DNA from: Megamerina dolium | Taxonomy: Eukaryota; Arthropoda; Insecta; Diptera; Megamerinidae | Length of the DNA: 64,000 bases | Assembly: GCA_963854835.1 (NCBI GenBank) | Contig: OY978527.1 | Span: 26,218,557 to 26,282,556 of the forward strand | Direction of reading: 5' to 3' | Shown here: positions 42,372-55,556 of the stretch, piece by piece | Layout of the letters: each line of letters starts with the position of its first letter | Position numbering within the stretch: position 1 is the first letter of the stretch | Notes under the pieces: generated by a model | Seen by the model: only the letters and a program-made list of their open reading frames with translations | Databases searched by the model: none | What the model was told of the DNA's origin: nothing | Program-made: the position numbers and the translations under genes

Positions 42372-44761
42372 AGTCCCTTGTACAGCTGATATAATTTTCC
42401 TTCTGCAACCCGTTTTGAGTGTGCCTATAGTTCACATCCATATAGTAGGATGGAATGGTTTACCGCCATTAAAACTTTACGCTTGCTAGGCAACGGTCCA
42501 CCGATGTTTGCCATCAGTCTGCTTAGTGATGCTGTAACTTTAGCTGCTTTGTTTGTAGCATACTGCAATTGTGCCGTATATGTGAGCTTGGAGTCCAATC
42601 TAACTCCTAGATATTTAACCACATTCTGTTTAGTTATTTGTTCGTCGTTTATGTACATATCTACCTCCAAAGGAATTTGACGCCCCGTTATGAGCAGCAG
42701 TTCAGTTTTCTGCGTTGCTAACTGAAGTCCGTGGGAATTTAGCCATTCTTGCGTGCGTATCATTACTTGATTGAGTTTTCGTGGTGCTTCTACTGTATTT
42801 CTCGCAGTTATAACAGCTGCTATATCATCTGCAAAGCCCACTAGGAATGTATCGTCTGGCATTTCTATGCGTAGTATTTCATCGTAACTTATATTCCAGA
42901 GATCTGGACCGAGGATTGAACCTTGGGCTGCACCTGCCGTTATTTTTTTCGTCTTAGGTCCAGCGTTTGTATTGTATGTGAGTACGCGGTCACATAAATA
43001 GCTGCGTATCATTCTACTCAAGTATGCATGTATCCGGAAGCGTTGTTCTAAGGCTTCTATCATGTCCGACAATTTCACGCTGTTGAACGCGTTTCTAACA
43101 TCTAGGGTCGCTAGCAAGACTACTGGTCTAGAATAGTGGTTACCTCTTTTTGTTATCGAGGCTGCTTCCACCACTTCTTGAATCGCTCCCACGGTAGACC
43201 TCCCTTTTCTAAAACCATGCTGTCTGTCACTGAGCCCGCCGGCTGCTTGTATTGCAGCTGTGATACGAGGTTTAAGAAGCTTCTCTAATAATTTCCCAGC
43301 TGTATCAAGCATACAGAGTGGGCGATATGCACCTGGTGTCATTGGGTCACCTTTGCCTTTGCTTATCAGAATTAGTTGTTGGTTCTTCCACACCTCTGGA
43401 AATATCCCTTCTTTGAGACATACGTTGTACATATCTAACAATACCTGCGGCTGGTGGTGTACAAGTTCCTTTAATACTTCTCCTGGGATTTTGTCGTGGC
43501 CTGGTGCCTTCTTATTTTTAAGCGTACTTGCTGCATATTCTAGTTCTTCTTCGCTGAAAAGCAGAATTTCTCCTGGTTCTCTAACTGGATCCTCCGGCCG
43601 TAAGGGATGTTGTGAAAACAAGGTCGAGACTATATTCTCAATTGTTTCTTCATCCATATCATTTGTCACAACTTTGCTACCTAGTTTCTTCATAACGATT
43701 TTGTATCCTAGTCCCCAGGGATCGTTGTTTACGTCTTTGCATAGTTCAGCCCACTTTTCATTTTTGCTGCGGAAAATAGCAGACTTGAGTTCTGCCTTTG
43801 CATTCTTGTATGCTGCACGCTCTATAATAAAGTTTTCTCTACGTCTGGCGCTTGTTAGAATGCGTCTACACTGCAGGCAGATTCGTCTCAGTTTTGCAAC
43901 TTTTTCATTCCACCAGTATACCGATTTGTGTCGCCTGTATCCCGTTTTAGGTATGGAAGCATCACAAGCCTTTTTAATCACGCTCATTGTTTGAGTAACT
44001 ATTTCCCTAGCGACATGGGTTTGGTCAACCATATTTGCTCGTCTATTGAACTCCGTCCGCAATACGTCTCTGTTCAATCTATCCACATTCCATTTGCGCG
44101 GTATTTTGACGCCATCCACTGGTGCATCTTTTTGGGCTTGAAACTGATAAGAGTAGGAGATGTACTGATGGTCACTGGCCGTGAAATCCTCTAGTACCCT
44201 CCAGCAAATAATTTTCCCAGCTATTGATTCTGTAGCAAACGTTATGTCTGGTGTGGTGCTCTCGCAGCCTGGCCGTCTAAACATCCTTGCTGTGCCCGTG
44301 TTTATAGCAATAAGGCTAAGCCTTGAAGCCATGTCCACTACCCTACGACCTCGGGCGTCCATCGTTGGCATACCCCACTCCGGAGCACGGGAGTTAAAAT
44401 CACCTGCTACAACTAAAGCTCCTTCGAGTTCCAGAGCCTTGTCTTCGATGTCCTTCAGTTTATCCTGGAAGGTCATTATATCATCGCTCGGAGTAAGATA
44501 ACAGCTCACCAATGTAACACTCTTAATACATACATAAACGTAACAAGATCCTCTGCCGCTGTCAGTGACCTGAATGCTGCTGGTTATAGGTATCCAAATG
44601 GCTGCTGTTGACGCGTCATCTTCAAGCCATGTTCCGCTTTCAATTTTCTTGTATTGCTCACTGATAATCACCATATCAACTTCATGTTCTGCTACTATCT
44701 GAGGTAAAAGCGCATCAGCTGTTTTACTTCTATGTAGGTTTGCTTGAAGTATCTTCATCAT
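42372..44761 (-). pseudogene. R1-clade ORF2: endonuclease and reverse transcriptase
   Basis: Natural start MMKILQANLHRSK at 44761. Endonuclease: IISEQY (Glu), VVAGDFNSRAPEWG, TPDITF and FTASDHQYISY. RT: KKAPGHDKIPGE, AYRPLCMLDTAGKL, LLATLDVRNAFNSV (motif A), GAAQGSILGPDLWN (motif B), LVGFADDIAAV (motif C), VKYLGVRLDSKLTY. Open from 45082 down to 42425, where GCEL is followed by a stop; the C-terminus continues in another frame at 42371. RT with APE endonuclease and no RNase H, plus three-knuckle ORF1, fits the R1 clade. Confidence 0.9.
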
Positions 44762-46082
44762 CTCTGGTATATGATTTAGCTCCTTAAAATTTTCATGTGC
44801 GCAGAGACAGCATTTTGGGGGATTTATGCAATCTCGTATCATGTGTCCGCTTTCTCTGCAACGTATGCATAACCCCTGGCCTTTCCTATCTGGCCCATTA
44901 CAGTCTGCTTGGAGGTGCCCAGACCCGAAGCATCTATAACAGCGTTTAATTTCATCCAGCTGTTTCACCCTATATCTGGTCCATCCAATCTTTATGCGCT
45001 GTGTTTTAAGGATGATATTTGCTGCTTCTACTGACAAAGTCACAAACGCACGACATTGTTCCCTACTGTTTGCTTTTGTCAACCGGACTCCAACTTCTTC
45101 CTCTGGCTTCTCTAACTGCTGCGGAAACCTCCTCTGAGTCCGTAAACGAATCTAAATCCCGAATCTCGATAGTGGCCCTCGTTTTGAGATCTTTCACCGT
45201 CGCGGTGTCTTTCAACGAGTTTTTTATTGCTTCGCAGAACTGTTCTTTCTTCCCTCCTTTTGCAAGCTCTAGTAGTATGGATCCATCTCTTGTCTTCTTA
45301 ACACAACGTATTGCGATTTCAGCTTTGCTCTTATTTACCACAACTTGCTTCTTTTTGTCGCCCTCTTTTAGTGCTGGAGTACCACTACACACCGTTTTCG
45401 GTTCTTTAGATCTCGGCTTTCTTCGGTTTACCGTCAACCAACCTTCTGGCTCTTTGGACTTTGTCTTCTTGCCGGATTCGGGAACAACAGGGCTTGTTGC
45501 GACGCGTTTGTTAAGGCATGTTAACGGCGTACTATCATCGGCTACTTTTGTATTAGTTAAGCGCGAAGCTTTAACTTCCCGCTCTTTCTCTCTTTCTACT
45601 TCTGTCGCCTTCCAGCTCTTCCTATAACTTTCTATTACGTCAAACAGTTCGCTTAGTTAGGATACTCCGTCTTTCACGTCCATGCTAACGTTCCTCTGTC
45701 GTTGCATTGCCTGCTTCATCTTTCGGAGTACATTCCTGCATTTCGCAAAGGAATCTTCTTCAAGAACTCTCATCTTGAGAATTAGCTCCAATCTAGGGGA
45801 TCCGTTCACCTGAGGGGTTTTCACCGTTTGAGTCTCCGACGCACATGCTGCTTTTCTGGTCGTAGAACTGCTTACAATACTTCCGGCACCATTGGCAGTG
45901 GTAGGCGTCGAGTAATCGGGATTTTTTTCCTTCTCACTTGAGTCCATCTGGACTTCCGCCACCCTTGTGTTAACCTTTGCTGGTGATCTGGACACCAACG
46001 AGCTTTTCCTGAAAGCGACTACGCTTTCATCCACTTGATCTTCTTTATTTTCTGTTATTTTGTTTTCCTTGTTTTGTTCCAT
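44762..46082 (-). pseudogene. R1-clade ORF1 (Gag-like, CCHC knuckles)
   Basis: Starts at 46082 (MEQNKENKITENKEDQ), polar and Lys/Ser-rich. An in-frame TAA at 45659-45657 is followed in frame by LSELFDVIESYRKSW. Then comes the RRM-like Gag core (SKAEIAIRCVKKTRDGSILL) to 45063. A shift near 45090 leads to the frame carrying three knuckles: CYRCFGSGHLQADC, CIRCRESGHMIRDC and an incomplete CCLCAHENF. The product would bind element RNA. In this copy the knuckle frame continues without a stop into ORF2. Confidence 0.85.
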
Positions 46083-46715
46083 TCTTTTTTATTTTACCAG
46101 CGCATCGTGTGCAGAGGGGCGGGCCGTAATAGTCAGGATCGGGTATACCCTCGGGGACGAAAAACCACTATCCCAGTTCCCTGAGGCCTGACCTACGCTT
46201 TACTGATCCCGGAATACACGGACGGACCAGCGCTCGCCCGGGGCAATGCAGGCTACAACTCCTGCATCCAATGCACACTCCCTGACCAGGGACCGAAGTG
46301 GCTGGTTTCAGCTATACGCCACAGCTTACACCTCGGCAGAGCAAGCTCACAGCACTCCTTCAGCACCGTCAGCGGAAATGGCCAACGGTGAATTCGGAGA
46401 CTCCCAGCGTGCTGTAGCGCGCAACGGTCTGTCCAGTACACCTTCTAATTTAAGAGGAGACGTACTGGGGTTCCTTCTTACGGTGTTTTCCATCGTTGCC
46501 GCCGAAGCGGGGAGCGCTTATAGCGGCGCTTACCCGCTTGTCACATCTGCATCTTTGGACTTGCGAGACTTTTAATCTGCGTCCTCGCTGATGCCGCTCT
46601 GGGTCGGGGACTGCTTATTGTTTATTCGCAGCTAACCTGTAGGTGGACAAGTCCACAGACAGGCCATTCACGATCCGCCACCAGTGACCCCCCCAGTAGC
46701 CTGAGCTAGCCCTGA
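46083..46715 (-). other. R1-clade LINE 5' UTR
   Basis: GC-rich relative to the surroundings, without a coding frame on the minus strand. The plus frame 46246-46575 is incidental. It should contain the internal promoter usual for LINEs, but no motif is identifiable. Confidence 0.6.
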
Positions 46716-46716
46716 T

Positions 46717-46747
<31 letters not shown>

Positions 46748-47078
46748 TAATAATAATAAGAATACATAATACATAAGCGTTAAGTAAAAAGCTTCAAAAA
46801 ATGTAGAAAACTGTGATTAGTCGTATCGAAAAACACTCTGAAGCGTTCAGAAACAAGCGCATTATATGAACCTTCATTTAGAAAACCATCAAAAATATTA
46901 TTTTCGAGTGCATATACATTCATATTTCGAACATTCAGAATCTTGCTTAATTGGTAAGCTTTAGAATCACTTTAAAATAATTTTACTATTAATAATTAAT
47001 GAGCTATTATTATTATTTTTAAAGCTATGAAGCACCATGACCTGAAGAACTTTCGTGCAGCAAAAGCTATGAGCTATG
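46716..47078. other. (TAA)n flank and intergenic sequence
   Basis: 46717-46760 is a TAA repeat with one CAA unit, the right flank of the R1-clade LINE. The rest is AT-rich without genes. Confidence 0.6.
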
Positions 47079-47110
47079 AATTAAATGTTCACAAAATAAA
47101 AACGTAACAA
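47079..47110 (+). repeat. LTR tail fragment of the gypsy element 2 family
   Basis: GAATTAAATGTTCACAAAAT followed by AAAAACGTAACA matches the last 32 bp of the solo LTR at 25297-25328 with two differences. Only the tip remains. Confidence 0.6.
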
Positions 47111-47974
47111 TATGCTTGCCAACAGATTAAACACTGTAGCAATTGATTCGTTATTTGAATACCAATTTAATTACAAACAAATACTAATATTGTATTATTA
47201 TTAAATAATTATAATTATAATTATATTCGCTCGACGGCTATAAGTAGTTATTGTTTTAAGCGAGGCTGTTGGTTGCTCCTATATATTGCTATAAAGGTCT
47301 CCCTCTTCTAGGTGTGAGGCCAGGGGGCTGGATACAGGAGACTCTACACAACTATAAGTCGCTTGGAGACTTCTGCTGAAGTGGATCTGCTGTCGACTGA
47401 TTCATTAGGTGCGACCAGGTGGCACTGGTCAATCCTATAAATTCTAGAAACAAAAGGCCCGCGTTACAAAGAGTCAACTTTGCCTATTCGTCGTTGCTTT
47501 CAACGAATTGAACATGCTTAAATTCTGTGAAATAATCATTCAAAAAACAAACTATAATTAATAAATCAATTGCCTATAGCATTCACGACATCATGAAAAT
47601 GATAAGATTACATTTTTTTTTTTGTAAAAATACAAAAGATGCAGAGTAAAAGCTAACCTGCTACTCACAACCTCAATAGCAACTGTTACTGACAAAATGC
47701 GTTCATAATTATTTGATCAAGTGGTTCAAATTTGTGCTGATCCACTCTTATATGAAAGAATTAGCAAGACAAGCTGACTTGTGACATATTCACAATGTTC
47801 GAACTACCTATTTGAGATTTCTAATATATGTACATATATGTAATTAATCAATACAACAATGTAAGTAAGCGCAACATATGCTAATCACATCAACTAATGC
47901 TTTTACAGTAGCATACATAAAGTAGAAAAAAGAAACGAAACTATGAAATGGTTTAGTCCTCGTTACACATCTTA
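47111..47974. other. Intergenic, nothing recognised
   Basis: A less AT-rich island at 47270-47470 shows no motif I know. No coding frame. The end (47972-47974, TTA) is the target duplication of the MITE that follows. Confidence 0.4.
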
Positions 47975-48495
47975 TAGCCTAGACAGACGGCAGCTTAATT
48001 CCGGATTACCGGCGCACTTAATCCGAATAAAATAATAACCTGACAGACGGCAGTATTGCGGATTAACTAAACAGCTGATTGCTGTTTTATTAGGTCTGTC
48101 CACTTACATTACTATCACTATCAATTTCTGTCATCTATCACTCTCGATATGAGAAAATCTACAAGAAGTACGTGAACTGAAAACTATCAGAAACTTGTAA
48201 ATTAACATTCACCGTTCGTAATTGACAGCTGGATTTATTTGTTCGCCAACACTTTTCATGTTGAAAACTGTTAACAATTGTTGAAAGTTTTTTGTTAGCG
48301 AACATACCTAATATTTTGTAAAATGGATGGAGAAAAATTCACAATAGACAATTTTCAAAAGTGTTGCCATAGCCCTAATCCTCTATTATTTTGAGAATTA
48401 ACTCATAGAGTTTATGCGGATTAGCTGCAGTTAATGCCCGAGTTAATTCGAATTAACTCGATAATACGGAATTAGGCTGCCGTCTGTCTAGGCTA
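47975..48495. mobile_element. PIF/Harbinger-like MITE
   Basis: 521 bp, inverted repeats TAGCCTAGACAGACGGCAGC at both ends, matching over 27 of 28 bp including the following (C/T)TAATTCCG, flanked by TTA (47972-47974 and 48496-48498). The 3-bp TTA duplication is the PIF/Harbinger hallmark. GACAGACGGCAG recurs inside at about 48041, with TTAATCCG-like sub-terminal motifs. No coding capacity, so it depends on an outside transposase. Confidence 0.8.
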
Positions 48496-48498
48496 TTA

Positions 48499-48954
48499 CT
48501 TCGTTGACAGAATTTTTTCGAGTGAGTTTCTTAAAAATAATACAATGTTATTGGTTGAGAAATTAAATCACAGTTATGGTGCAACTAGCCACGAACGTAA
48601 ATGCTGCAACTAGCCACGAACGTAAAAACGCAGAACGTGTCAGCTGACTCACCACCGTATGACGGTGACGTTCCCGTAGCTCGTAGCGGAGAGAATCAAC
48701 AGCAATTTGTTTTTGTACGTAAACCCGTGTCAGCTGATCGCTCTATATGTATACAGGGTTACCAGCCTAGACTTTTATAAATAAATAAGAAATAAACTAA
48801 GAAAGTTTAGTTTTTTTTTTAATTAATCAAAACTATCATCGTGTTTAGTTATTTATTAAAATATACTTCACGTATATTAATTTTTTTTTTAGTTTCTAAC
48901 ATCTATATTATGATATTTGATCATGAAAATGGTAAGTGTGATTAAAAGCATGCA
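48499..48954. other. Intergenic with a short tandem duplication
   Basis: GCAACTAGCCACGAACGTAAA occurs twice at 48580-48601 and 48604-48627 (written here to its first 20 or so bases). AGCTGA/TCAGCTG words near 48640 and 48730. No gene. Confidence 0.5.
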
Positions 48955-49258
<304 letters not shown>

Positions 49259-49259
49259 T

Positions 49260-51046
49260 AGAGATGTGTACCGAGAAGAATGAGACTCAAAAATTCTTCG
49301 AAAAGATCAAGCGCCTGAGTGGAGGTTTAAATCCCGGAGCCTCTTCTTGTCGTGATGGAAATGGGAATTTGGTTACGGATGTCCAGAGTGTACTGAGCCT
49401 ATGGAGGGAACACTTCTCCACGTTACTGAATGGCGATGCTACGAACAATTCCGCCAGTGGAGGAGTTTGCCCGATAACCCCAATTACAGATGATGGTGTT
49501 GATATTCCACCACCCGACTATGACGAGGTTGAAACGGCCATTTTAAGGCTGAAGAACAACAAAGCTGCAGGTGCTGATGGCCTGGCTGCCGAGTTGTTTA
49601 AGACCGGAGCGATGAACTGCTCACCCGCATGCACCAGCTCATAAGCAGAATATGGTCGGATGAAAGCATGCCTGATGATTGGAGGCTCAGTGTTCTCTGT
49701 CCTGTACATAAAAAAGGAGACCCCACAATTTGCGCCAACTACCGTGGAATAAGTCTCCTGTGCATCGCATACAAGGTTCTATCGAGCGTACTGTGTGAAA
49801 GGTTGAAGCCTATGCTCAGCAACCTGATTGGACCTTATCAGTGTGGCTTCAGACCTGGTAAATCCACCATCGACCAGATTTTCACACTGCGCCAACTCCT
49901 GGAGAAGACCCAAGAAAAACAGATCGACACACACCACCTATTTGTTGATTATAAATCCGCTTTCGACAGTCCGGTAAGGGATTACCTCTACGCAACAATG
50001 TCTGAGTTCGGTATTCCTGCAAAGCTCATTCGACTTTGTAGAATGACACTGCATAACTCCCCTTGTGCAGTGAAAATTGGGAAGGACCTCTCCGCACCGT
50101 TTAATACCGAACGGGGTTTAAGACAAGGTGATTCGTTATCGTGCGACTTCTTCAATCTTATTATGGAGAAAATAATGCGAGCTGCTGATCTACGACATAA
50201 TGGCACTATCTTCAACAAAAGTGTCATGCTGTTAGCGTATGCCGACGATATTGACATAATCGGCATGAACACGCGAGCAGTTAGTGCAGCATTCTCAGAG
50301 TTGAAAAGAGAGTCGCGTCGGATGGGTCTCACGGTGAACGAGTGCAAGACGAAGTATCTAGTGTCAACAAACAAAGAGTCCCGGCAGCACGTCACTGTTG
50401 ACAACTACGCTTTTGAAGTAGTAAGGGACTTTGTCTATCTTGGAACCAGCATTAACAGCAGTAATGACGTCAACTTGGAGATCATGCGTAGGATAACTCT
50501 TGCTAACAGGTGTTACTTTGGGCTGAGTAAGCAATTGAGAAGTCGAGCCCTCTCTCGAAGAACGAAAACTACACTCTGCAAGTCTCTCATCATGCCTGTC
50601 CTAACATATGGCGCTGAAGCCTGGACAATTTCCACCTCGGATGAGCGAATACTTGGAGTTTTCGAGAGAAAAGTCCTACGCAAGATCTTTGGACCTATTT
50701 GCGTTGGTGGCGAGTACCGAATAAGGTACAACCATGAGCTGTACGAGCTGTATGCCGATATTGACATAGTAAAGCGCATCAAAATCCAGCGGCTGCGCTG
50801 GCTAGGTCATGTCGAGCGAATGGAAGAACACGCTCCAGCTAAGAAGGTGTTATATTCGGAACCCGCTGGAGGACGACGCAAAAAAGGAAGACCAAACCTC
50901 CGGTGGAAAGACCAAGTACTGGAGAACCTGACGGCGCTTGGAATTTCTAACTGGCGCCAGCTAGCGAAGAACAGAGATGGCTGGCGAAGCATGTTATTTT
51001 CGGCCTAAATCGATATTCGGTTGTTATTGCCACATAAGAAGAAGAA
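49260..51046 (+). mobile_element. RTE-like LINE, 5'-truncated
   Basis: Starts after a TA array within the region before the RT (the endonuclease is missing), holds the RT frame and ends CCACATAAGAAGAAGAAG before another TA array. The other copies end CCACATAAGTAAGTAAG. So the 3' end carries a short simple repeat instead of poly(A), as RTE-type LINEs do. Older fragments of the family lie at 14268-14317 with 26499-27182, and at 55160-55556. Confidence 0.85.
49264..51008 (+). pseudogene. RTE-like LINE reverse transcriptase, one frameshift
   Basis: 49264-49644: [25 protein letters not shown] and LKNNKAAGADGLAAELFK, the pre-RT region. A shift at about 49620 leads to 49629-51008 (459 codons): LICPVHKKGDPT-type VLCPVHKKGD, CANYRGISLLCIAYK, CGFRPGKSTIDQIF, HLFVDYKSAFDS (motif A), GLRQGDSLSCDFFN (motif B), LLAYADDIDIIG (motif C), FVYLGTSIN, then the tail LRWLGHVERM and GRRKKGRPNLRWKDQ. 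The RT is complete after the shift. The long open frame suggests a young copy. Confidence 0.88.
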
Positions 51047-51190
<144 letters not shown>

Positions 51191-51493
51191 CATTCTGTCA
51201 AATAAGTACCCGAAAATTTTTAATTTTCCCTCTGAGAATATTTCAAAAAAATTTTTTTCCCAGGTTGGCACAACTGTCAGTCACTATTCTGTGATTTTTT
51301 ATTGATATGTGTCATTTAGTTTGGTTACGGCGTCATTAGGAACAAGTCAACCTTTTGTGTGCGTTGCGATTTTTACTATGGATATATGTACATCAAAACT
51401 AATTCGCAACGAGAAGGGGATATAATAAATTTAGATGATTGACAAGTTGTTTGTGTTTTATTTCAAATTTCCGGGTACTTATTTGACAGAATG
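51191..51493 (-). mobile_element. Internally deleted mariner B (MITE-like), 303 bp
   Basis: Both termini of mariner B are kept: CATTCTGTCAAATAAGTACC at the left and GGGTACTTATTTGACAGAAT plus G at the right, with TA on each side. Inside, the 5' leader up to the transposase start (ACTATGGATA) is joined to ACATCAAAACTAATTCGCAA and then to GGGGATATAATAAATTTAGA from the 3' end. About 940 bp of the 1242-bp parent is missing, through at least two deletions. Confidence 0.9.
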
Positions 51494-51495
51494 TA

Positions 51496-51649
51496 TAGCT
51501 TTAAAAAGTGTTTCGATGATTGGATTGTTCGTTGGAAGAAGTGTATTGCCTCAGAAGGGGCCTATTTTGAAGGGGATATAATAAATTTAGATGATTGATA
51601 AATTGTTTGTGTTTTATTTCAAATTTCCGGATACATATTTCACAGAATG
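51496..51649 (+). mobile_element. Mariner B 3' fragment
   Basis: About 154 bp: AGCTTTAAAAAGTGTTTCGA (transposase C-terminal region) to the terminal repeat with CATATTTCACAGAATG, two or three changes from the parent. The left terminus is missing. It lies head to tail behind the deleted copy. Confidence 0.85.
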
Positions 51650-53461
<1,812 letters not shown>

Positions 53462-53463
53462 TA

Positions 53464-53599
53464 TATCAGTATTCTACTCACGTGATTTAATTATTACTGC
53501 GGAAAGAATTTCCAAATGATTTTACCTAAATGGAATTACAAGGTATAGTATAGCCAGAAAGAAATTATCTAAGATGTATGTAGAACGAAGGTAGTGTCA
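53464..53599. other. Intergenic next to the P450 pseudogene
   Basis: No exon seen. Confidence 0.4.
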
Positions 53600-53795
53600 A
53601 CAAATACATATCGTCGGTGCATACGAAGAAAGACGCACGACGAATAATACTAAGAAAGACGCGTAAATATAGTTGACGAAAAAAAGAAGCGTAAACATAA
53701 CTGCCGACGAAGAAAGACTCGTAAATATAGTTAACGACGACGAAAGATGAGTAAATATAGTTAACGACGACGAAAGACGCGTAACTATATTGCCA
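53600..53795. repeat. Approximately 30-bp minisatellite, about five units
   Basis: Units resemble AAAGACGCGTAAATATAGTT followed by AACGACGACG, with drift between units. The last three are most alike. The minus open frame here (53597-53860) reads repeated SSSLTIFT and is an artefact. Confidence 0.8.
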
Positions 53796-54479
53796 TTTAT
53801 CTTATTAGTTTGATTTTCATTGTTATATATGTACGAAAACTTCGAGCCAGTAAAATACATATTTTTTAAAAATAAATAACAAGGTATAATAATAACAAAA
53901 TAATTATCTTACCAATAAATGTAAGCAATCCTTTAGCGAAAGGAATAAACGCATAAGGATGTAGTGGTAAGACATTATCAGGATTATAGATTTGTGCTTC
54001 GTGTCCCCATATTTTCTTACTACGATGCAGGTTAAATAAATCGATAAAAATGCCAATACCTTTAGGCATGATAATTCCATTTGAAAGGGTCACATCGGCA
54101 GTTGTTTGTTGTGCAACACTTGGTATTGGTGCCATAAGACGAATTGTATCATTGATAATCATAACCAAATAAACCATTTGTTTTATATCATCATACGATA
54201 GATGGCATGCATCGCTTTTGGGTATAATTGGGATAATTTCTTCATATGCTTTATCTTGATATATAGGAAACATGGCCAACATTATAAGCGTGTGAGTTAC
54301 TGTGGCGGCTGTCGTTTCAAAACCCTAACATTTGTAATTTATTATTTAGTTGGTCATATAGACAAAAATATCAACAGCTTTTTCTCACCGCAACTACGAA
54401 AATATTTGATTCATCATCAATATCTTGTCTATAAAAAAATGAGCATTAACGTCATCTTTAAGCAGTTGCACATTTTTAT

Positions 54480-54508
54480 ATGAAGAGAGAGAGAGAGAGT
54501 GAGAGAGA
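54480..54508. repeat. (GA)n simple repeat
   Basis: AGAGAGAGAGAGAG run with GTGAGAG, inside a P450 intron. Confidence 0.85.
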
Positions 54509-55159
54509 TGATAGCATTACATTTACTAAAATAGTCTTCATAAAATATAGGTGAAGAGTGAACAACGGAAATAAGCAAAATTGCGAATATATTATTAAAA
54601 GAAGAAATACATATCGTTAATGCATCATATATTGCGCCATACCGAATCGTACCGGACCTGTTTGAACAAACCATAAAAATCAATTACAAATATGACTATT
54701 TTTTTTATTTTATCGACTAGATTTTATTAAATATGTTGATTCTTCTCTTGATCTTCTCTCTATCTCTCACTCACTCTCTTTCCGTTTAAATACAAATGTT
54801 GGACAATCGATTGCACTATATGCGCTACTATTTTAGAACACAACCTTTCAACTCCGGTCGATACATCAAAATTCCACACAATTCTTATGTAAATATGTTG
54901 CCGCTCTTTCAGAAATAATTAGAAGATATGCCTTACAACTAATTTTTACTTACATTTTGCAAAAATTGCTTTATTGCTTTTTTACGTTGGGCATATCCCT
55001 TGTCTTTGCCCAGCAATTGACGAATAATTTTAATACTTAGCCATGGATTTATTAATGTATTCATACCGTCATGTAATAATCTAAAATATGTACAATTTTA
55101 TAAGTAGTTAACAGGTGTTGGTTTTTGAGGGGACTTAAAAAATAATAGGACAGAATAAC

Positions 55160-55556
55160 TCTTGTACATAAAACTCGGCTCTACAAATCCCTCATCATAA
55201 CTATATTTACACAAGCCGATTAACCTTGAACAATATCTACCTCATGTGGGAGGATGCTTGGAGTTTTCAAAACAAAATTCCTCCGCAAAATCTATGGATT
55301 TATTTGCGTTGGTGGCTAGAGTACAACCATATGGTGTACGGCCAATGGCTGGCCGTAGCGAGCGAATTGAAGAACAAGAAGGCATTATATTCGGAATTCA
55401 CTGCAGAAAGCAAACGAACAGGAAGACTCAATCCCCGGTGAAAGGTCGAAATACTGGAAAATCTATCACCGCTTAGAATTCCTAACGGGCTCGCGCTAGC
55501 GAAACGGCTGGCGAAGCATAATACATTCCAAACCAAACCAATTTCGGGATATTAAA
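55160..55556 (+). mobile_element. Old RTE-like LINE 3' fragment in the P450 intron
   Basis: Matches the C-terminal part and 3' UTR of the LINE at 50.5-51.0 kb: CTCTACAAATCCCTCATCAT, GGATGCTTGGAGTTTTC, GCATTATATTCGGAA, AGGTCGAAATACTGGAAAAT and GCTAGCGAAACGGCTGGCGA. Heavily mutated, with stops; the oldest of the three copies. Confidence 0.75.

Larger units (their letters stand above)
41598..46715 (-). mobile_element. R1-clade LINE, apparently full length, in a (TAA)n microsatellite
   Basis: 5.1 kb on the minus strand. 5' end TATCAGGGCTAGCTCAGG at about 46715; 3' end is a run of about 14 A before (ATT)n at 41595. (TAA)n/(ATT)n lies on both sides (41570-41595 and 46717-46760), so the insertion split a trinucleotide repeat. 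It has a GC-rich 5' UTR (46083-46715), ORF1 with CCHC knuckles, ORF2 with APE endonuclease and RT, and a C-terminal Cys-rich region. Breaks: a TAA in ORF1 (45659-45657), a frameshift near 45090 and one near 42400. Confidence 0.9.

Noticed and set aside
43260..43994. Plus-strand 244-codon frame
   Set aside because: Antisense of the R1-clade endonuclease/RT; Ser-rich composition is the shadow of that frame.
45019..45627. Plus-strand 202-codon frame
   Set aside because: Antisense of the R1-clade ORF1, which carries the recognisable motifs on the minus strand.
53597..53860. Last exon of the P450 pseudogene
   Set aside because: The frame is made of minisatellite units and lacks any C-terminal P450 motif.
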